A stretch of 9,628 nt of DNA from Alphaproteobacteria bacterium UBA6189 (GTDB taxonomy: Bacteria > Pseudomonadota > Alphaproteobacteria > Rickettsiales > UBA3002): positions 1 through 9,628 of the forward strand of contig DITH01000005.1 of NCBI GenBank assembly GCA_002422745.1, written 5' to 3'. Below, piece by piece: positions 6,877 to 9,628 of this stretch. Positions within the stretch are counted from its first letter, which is position 1; every line of letters begins with the position of its first letter. The notes beneath the pieces are model-generated. The model worked only from the letters and a program-made list of their open reading frames with translations, had not been told where the DNA came from and searched no databases. A program made the position numbers and the translations under genes.

Positions 6877-6907
6877 AGCCCATTCGTAAATCAAGGGTTT
6901 TTCGCCC

Positions 6908-7633
6908 ATGCGCCCGTTACCGTTTCTCCTTTGCTGCCTGACTGTGCTGCTGTTGCCGCTGGCGGGCAACACGGCCGAATCGCGCCTGCAGCATGTGGCG
7001 GCAGAAGGCCCGCAACTGGTGTTCACGCTGGCCGACGAACGCCGTATCACGCTCAGCCATGTGTGGATCGCCGCGCCCGATGCCGCTGCGCGCTACGCCC
7101 AGCGCTGGGTGGGCCAGACCCTGCGCCCGACCGGCAGTAAGCCCGATCGCTATGGCCGCGAGAGCGCGATTGTCAGTGCGAAAGGCAGCACCATCAGCCT
7201 GCAGGAACAGTTGCTGGCCGAAGGGCTTGCATTGCTTTACCCCACCGCCAGCCTGCGCCCGGTGAAACGCTGGCAGCAGGCGGAGCGCGCCGCGGAGAAG
7301 GCCGATCGCGGATGGTGGCAAGGCCCGGATTGCGGCGGCAGCTGCACGCATGCCGATGAAGTCGCCGTCGATACCCAGCCAATGCAGCTGGTAAGTGGGC
7401 GTGTTACCCGCACCTATAAGGGGCGCGACGCCTATTACATCAATTTCGGCGCCGACTGGAAAACCGATTTCTCGCTGATGATCCCGCGCCGCGCCTGGCG
7501 CAGTTTCGGCGAGCGTTTACTGGTTCCCGATGGCGCCTTGATCCGCGCTCGCGGCAAGGTGATCCGCGACAACGGACCGATGATCGTTATCACCCGCCCC
7601 GAACAGATGGAGCTACGCGATGGACAGCCGTAA
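6908..7633 (+). CDS. Secreted thermonuclease-fold (SNase/TNase) protein, probably inactive
   Basis: Exported protein with a staphylococcal-nuclease OB fold and an extra C-terminal domain. Residues 1-23 form a signal peptide (MRPLPFLLCC... ending near NTA). The SNase-like part spans about 30-140: ITLSHVWIAAPD at 47-58, PDRYGRES at 79-86, and LLAEGLALLYPT at 102-113. The Arg of DRYGR (Arg84) matches SNase Arg87, but SNase Arg35 is replaced by Ser50 (no Arg in this strand under either reasonable alignment), Glu43 by Asp58, and the DGDT calcium loop is absent. Cys142 and Cys146 could form a disulfide. The C-terminal part, about 160-238 (YYINFGADWKTDFSL, RGKVIRDNGPMIVITRPEQME), resembles the second domain of other alphaproteobacterial thermonuclease-family proteins. 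It overlaps the next gene by 14 bases. Fold assignment is good; inactivity is inferred. Confidence 0.78.
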   Translation: MRPLPFLLCCLTVLLLPLAGNTAESRLQHVAAEGPQLVFTLADERRITLSHVWIAAPDAAARYAQRWVGQTLRPTGSKPDRYGRESAIVSAKGSTISLQEQLLAEGLALLYPTASLRPVKRWQQAERAAEKADRGWWQGPDCGGSCTHADEVAVDTQPMQLVSGRVTRTYKGRDAYYINFGADWKTDFSLMIPRRAWRSFGERLLVPDGALIRARGKVIRDNGPMIVITRPEQMELRDGQP

Positions 7634-8261
7634 CGAAGGCCCGCTCATGGGCTACCTCACGACTACGTATGTCGACGAGCCGGACTGGTTGCAGACCGCG
7701 CGCGCAGCAGGCGATGCCATCCATGCGGGCATGCAGATGTCACCGTACGAAGCACATCTGCTAGGCTGGTTTGCCCGCCTGCACGGCGCAAATCATGCGC
7801 TGGAAATTGGCACGTTCATGGGGGCCACCGCCCTGCGGCTGGCCATGGCCGGTGCCCAGGTAACGACGCTGGAAGCGAGCGCGAAACATGCCGCACTCGC
7901 CCGCAACCATATTGCCGCTTCGCCGCATGCCGATGCGATTACCGTGGTCGAAGCCGATGCGCTGACCTGGCTGCGCGCCCAACCGCATAAACCGCAGTAT
8001 GATGTACTGTTTCTCGATGCCGAGAAGCGCCACTATATGGACTACCTCGATGCGGCGTTACCGCTGCTTGCGCCGCATGCGCTGATCATTGCCGACAATA
8101 CGCTGTTGTGGGGGGCGGTGACGGGGGAGAAGCCGGATGCCGCCAAGCCAGAGGCGGTAGAGGTCATGCGTGCATTTAACGCGCGGCTTGGCAATCTGAC
8201 CGAGTTCGACGGCGTGCTCATCCCTACCGCCGAAGGCATGACGGTCGCGCGGCGGAAATAG
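7620..8261 (+). CDS. SAM-dependent O-methyltransferase (caffeoyl-CoA OMT-like family 3)
   Basis: Class I SAM methyltransferase of the catechol/caffeoyl-CoA type, which usually methylates a catechol hydroxyl with a divalent metal; the substrate here is unknown. Seen in 213 residues: the SAM-binding loop LEIGTFMGATALRLA near 61-75; the acidic strand end TTLEAS near 81-86; FLDAEKRHYMDYLDAALPLLAPH with metal-binding Asp133; and IIADNTLLWGAV with Asp159-Asn160, the second metal pair. Length is normal. ATG 7620 has GGAG 7 bases upstream inside the preceding gene and gives a 14-base overlap, suggesting translational coupling. A second ATG at 7647 with GAAGG upstream is also possible and would drop nine residues. 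It meets holC tail to tail with no spacer. Confidence 0.92.
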   Translation: MDSRNEGPLMGYLTTTYVDEPDWLQTARAAGDAIHAGMQMSPYEAHLLGWFARLHGANHALEIGTFMGATALRLAMAGAQVTTLEASAKHAALARNHIAASPHADAITVVEADALTWLRAQPHKPQYDVLFLDAEKRHYMDYLDAALPLLAPHALIIADNTLLWGAVTGEKPDAAKPEAVEVMRAFNARLGNLTEFDGVLIPTAEGMTVARRK

Positions 8262-8723
8262 CTAGGCTTCGGCTTCGACTTTCCAGCCGCCGCCTTGCTG
8301 TTGTTTCACATATTGCAGTTTATGCCCGGCGGTTTTGTAGGCGCTCCAGCGCTCGCGGGCGCGCAGCACGTCTTCTTCGTTGGAGCCGTCGAACACGTCG
8401 AGCACCTTGGCGTAGCTGGTAAGCGAGGCAGGCGACACGCCATCGAGCACGCAAAGAATATCGGCGCCGTTGGGATTTTCATCGGCCAGGGTGAGGATAA
8501 TCGGGTGCTCGGCCGCCAGCGCCTCGCGTGCCGACCCGTGCGGCAGGAAGCTGGCCGGGTCGTTGGTCCATAACGCCTCGCTCAGGGTTTTGAGGGTGGC
8601 GTCGCTGTTGGCCATCACCACCACGCGGCTGCCGGTGGCCAGCGCCTTTTCCATCAGCTTGGGCACGGCCCGCTCGCGGCTGGTCGAACGCAAATGATAG
8701 AATTGAATGGTCGGTGTTTTCAT
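8262..8723 (-). CDS. holC: DNA polymerase III subunit chi
   Basis: Chi links the clamp loader (through psi) to SSB on the lagging strand. The 153-residue length is normal. Seen: the N-terminal strand TIQFYHL; LMEKALATGSRVVVM; LWTNDPASFLPHG at about 51-63; PIILTLADENPNGADILCVLDG; and the C-terminal VFDGSNEEDVLRARERWSAYKTAGHKLQYVKQQQGGGW, all typical of HolC. The start at ATG 8723 has no Shine-Dalgarno sequence; the bases before it come from a repeat that flanks the upstream insertion. holC normally follows pepA directly in proteobacteria; here an AT-rich gene lies between. It ends at 8262, abutting the methyltransferase stop at 8261. Confidence 0.93.
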   Translation of the reverse strand: MKTPTIQFYHLRSTSRERAVPKLMEKALATGSRVVVMANSDATLKTLSEALWTNDPASFLPHGSAREALAAEHPIILTLADENPNGADILCVLDGVSPASLTSYAKVLDVFDGSNEEDVLRARERWSAYKTAGHKLQYVKQQQGGGWKVEAEA

Positions 8724-8730
8724 AGAGTTT

Positions 8731-8754
8731 AGAATCTGGATTTAGGAATCTGGA
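8731..8754. repeat. Left flanking repeat of the four-helix-bundle element (two units)
   Basis: AGAATCTGGA (8731-8740) and GGAATCTGGA (8745-8754) form a tandem pair with 14-base period. The second copy is the exact inverse of TCCAGATTCC at 9145-9154 on the other side of the inserted gene. The inner copy encodes the last residues (Pro-Asp-Ser) of the four-helix-bundle protein and adjoins its stop; the outer copy lies in the holC leader. Confidence 0.7.
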
Positions 8755-9134
8755 TGAGAACGCTGATGTAAGCGGCGCAACATTTTATCGATAGAGATTA
8801 GCTCAGTTTGGATAGATTGGTGAACGGCAGGATCTGTATAACGCAAACGTAGCGCATAATCGTTCCATACCTGAGATTCGGTGGCAGAACCAATCGCCAT
8901 ACTTAAAAAGCGACGAAATTCGGCTTTAGAAAAATTTTGTTTTGCATACCCTTCAGCGATATTTGCACAGATCGAGCGCGAGCAACGGCGAATTTGGTCA
9001 GCAAGCGAAAATTGTTCGATTTTTGGAAACGATAAGGAAATTTCGTGAATGTATAATGATAATTCAAAAGCTTTCTCATAAACATCGAGTTTACGAAAAG
9101 AATTCAGGTAATCATTGCTTCGCGTGGTTCCCAA
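8742..9134 (-). CDS. Four-helix-bundle protein (23S rRNA intervening-sequence / S23 family)
   Basis: Small helical protein of the family found in 23S rRNA intervening sequences and related to diversity-generating-retroelement Avd proteins; its own function is unknown. Seen: SFRKLDVYEKAFELSLYIHEIS from residue 12, matching the usual family opening; QIRRCSRSICANIAEGYAKQ from 47; then FRRFLSMAIGSATESQ, the family's signature helix. The start is uncertain. TTG 9134 with GGAG 9 bases upstream gives 130 residues, close to family length. A GTG at 9188 inside pepA would extend it through a repeat-encoded WNLEFGT stretch but has no SD. A CTG at the repeat, 7 bases after AGGAGG, is also conceivable. 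Both gene ends lie in the flanking repeats. Base composition is far more AT-rich than all neighbours, pointing to transfer. Confidence 0.85.
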   Translation of the reverse strand: MGTTRSNDYLNSFRKLDVYEKAFELSLYIHEISLSFPKIEQFSLADQIRRCSRSICANIAEGYAKQNFSKAEFRRFLSMAIGSATESQVWNDYALRLRYTDPAVHQSIQTELISIDKMLRRLHQRSHPDS

Positions 9135-9157
9135 CGTTCCAAACTCCAGATTCCAAC
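9131..9157. repeat. Right flanking repeat of the four-helix-bundle element
   Basis: On the minus strand this reads GGTTGGAATCTGGAGTTTGG followed by AACGTTGG. GGAATCTGGA (9154-9145) is the perfect inverted partner of 8745-8754. A decayed second unit, GGAACGTTGG, follows at the same 14-base period seen in the left flank. It begins directly after the AGGAGG that follows the pepA stop, and it codes for the WNLEFGT residues that an upstream start would add to the inserted gene. Confidence 0.65.
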
Positions 9158-9160
9158 CTC

Positions 9161-9628
9161 CTACTTCTCGTAATGCGTGCGAATCCACTCATCGAGCAGG
9201 CGCACACCCCAGCCGACACCGCCTTTAGGCGTAATGGCGGTAGATTTTTTGTTCCATGCCACCCCGGCAATATCGAGATGCACCCACGGCACGTTATTGG
9301 TAAAACGTTGCAGGAATTGTGCCGCCGTGGTGGAGCCGGCTTCGCGTCCGTCGCTGATGTTTTTCATGTCGGCCATGTCGCAATTGATCATCGCGTCATA
9401 CTCCTCGCCCATCGGCATGCGCCACAGGCGTTCGCCCGTGCGCTCGCCCGCTTCCATCAGCTCGGCGCAGAGTTTATCGTTCGGCGAGAACATGCCGGCG
9501 CGGTGCGAACCCAGCGAGATGATGATCGCACCGGTAAGCGTGGCCAGGTCAACGATGCATTGCGGCTGGAAGCGGTCCTGCGTGTACCATAATGCGTCGG
9601 CCAGCACGAGGCGCCCTTCCGCATCGGT
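9161..9628 (-). CDS. pepA: Leucyl aminopeptidase (M17), C-terminal part (cut by window edge)
   Basis: Cytosolic two-metal aminopeptidase that releases N-terminal residues, usually as a hexamer; in some bacteria it also binds DNA. The last 155 codons of about 490 are visible. The window edge cuts the M17 signature: TDAEGRL remains of NTDAEGRL, holding the Asp and Glu metal ligands and the Arg of the active site (Asp332, Glu334, Arg336 in bovine enzyme numbering). Further family blocks are [14 protein letters not shown], the [10 protein letters not shown] segment, [13 protein letters not shown], and [11 protein letters not shown] near the end. It stops at TAG 9161, immediately followed by AGGAGG. 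Normally holC comes next; here the AT-rich insertion intervenes. The reading frame shows no damage. Confidence 0.96.
   Translation of the reverse strand, partial: TDAEGRLVLADALWYTQDRFQPQCIVDLATLTGAIIISLGSHRAGMFSPNDKLCAELMEAGERTGERLWRMPMGEEYDAMINCDMADMKNISDGREAGSTTAAQFLQRFTNNVPWVHLDIAGVAWNKKSTAITPKGGVGWGVRLLDEWIRTHYEK

Larger units (their letters stand above)
8731..9157 (-). mobile_element. Putative IVS-like insertion between pepA and holC
   Basis: A unit of roughly 430 bases bounded by short inverted repeats holds a single AT-rich gene and splits the usual pepA-holC pair. GC falls to 23 of 60 at 8881-8940 and 19 of 60 at 9001-9060, against clearly GC-rich flanks. Four-helix-bundle proteins of this family are known inside intervening sequences of 23S rRNA genes and scattered elsewhere. 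No transposase is present, so any mobility would need help in trans. Exact ends and a target-site duplication cannot be fixed from one copy. Confidence 0.45.

Noticed and set aside
6830..6883. Upstream ATG at 6883 as the start of the pagL-like gene
   Set aside because: It would put 18 extra residues before a complete signal peptide, whereas ATG 6829 has a well-spaced Shine-Dalgarno sequence.
8731..9157. Intervening sequence within a 23S rRNA gene
   Set aside because: The flanks are pepA and holC coding sequence, not rRNA, so the element is outside any rRNA operon here.
8731..9157. Diversity-generating retroelement, because of the Avd-like fold
   Set aside because: No reverse transcriptase, template repeat or variable repeat is present in the window.
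8942..9592. Plus-strand open frame of 216 codons across the pepA end and the inserted gene
   Set aside because: It runs through two unrelated identified genes of very different GC on the other strand, so it cannot be a conserved gene.
1..9628. CRISPR array, tRNA or rRNA genes, classical insertion sequence
   Set aside because: No regularly spaced direct repeats, no tRNA- or rRNA-like stretch and no transposase were seen while reading both strands.

Overview
The window looks like a chromosomal segment of a GC-rich alphaproteobacterium. The best lineage marker is MipZ, the MinD/ParA-type division-site ATPase known almost only from Alphaproteobacteria. A Caulobacter-like CtrA half-palindrome and a GANTC (CcrM-type) site in its promoter support this. 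The genus cannot be told. Most genes are housekeeping or envelope genes; no rRNA, tRNA or CRISPR array was seen.

Layout, left to right. (1) Bases 1-1577, minus strand: mipZ followed 15 bases later by the 5' part of a phosphomannomutase/phosphoglucomutase gene that runs off the left edge. (2) Divergent from mipZ is cpaA, an A24 prepilin peptidase (1660-2175); the 82 bases between them carry a promoter-like pair, a CtrA-like box and a GANTC site. (3) A YihY/BrkB-family membrane protein (2172-3095, minus) converges on cpaA, and the two stop codons share one TTAA. (4) A gap at 3096-3292 holds a decayed palindromic intergenic repeat. (5) aceB, malate synthase A (3293-4906), is followed by a 454-residue protein of unknown family (4976-6340) with lower GC. 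(6) A PagL-type lipid A 3-O-deacylase (6344-6829, minus) is divergent from a secreted, apparently catalytically dead thermonuclease-fold protein (6908-7633). That gene overlaps an O-methyltransferase (7620-8261). (7) On the minus strand from the right edge come the 3' end of pepA (leucyl aminopeptidase), an AT-rich four-helix-bundle (S23/IVS-type) gene, and holC (DNA polymerase III chi).

The clearest anomaly is in (7). pepA-holC is a common proteobacterial gene pair, and here an AT-rich unit bounded by 10-base inverted repeats sits between them. It appears to have separated an AGGAGG ribosome-binding sequence after the pepA stop from the holC start. The other items worth checking are the cell-cycle regulatory signature at mipZ/cpaA, the loss of catalytic residues in the thermonuclease-like protein, and the unrecognised 454-residue protein. 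I see no multi-gene system that is clearly new; the IVS-like insertion is the nearest candidate.
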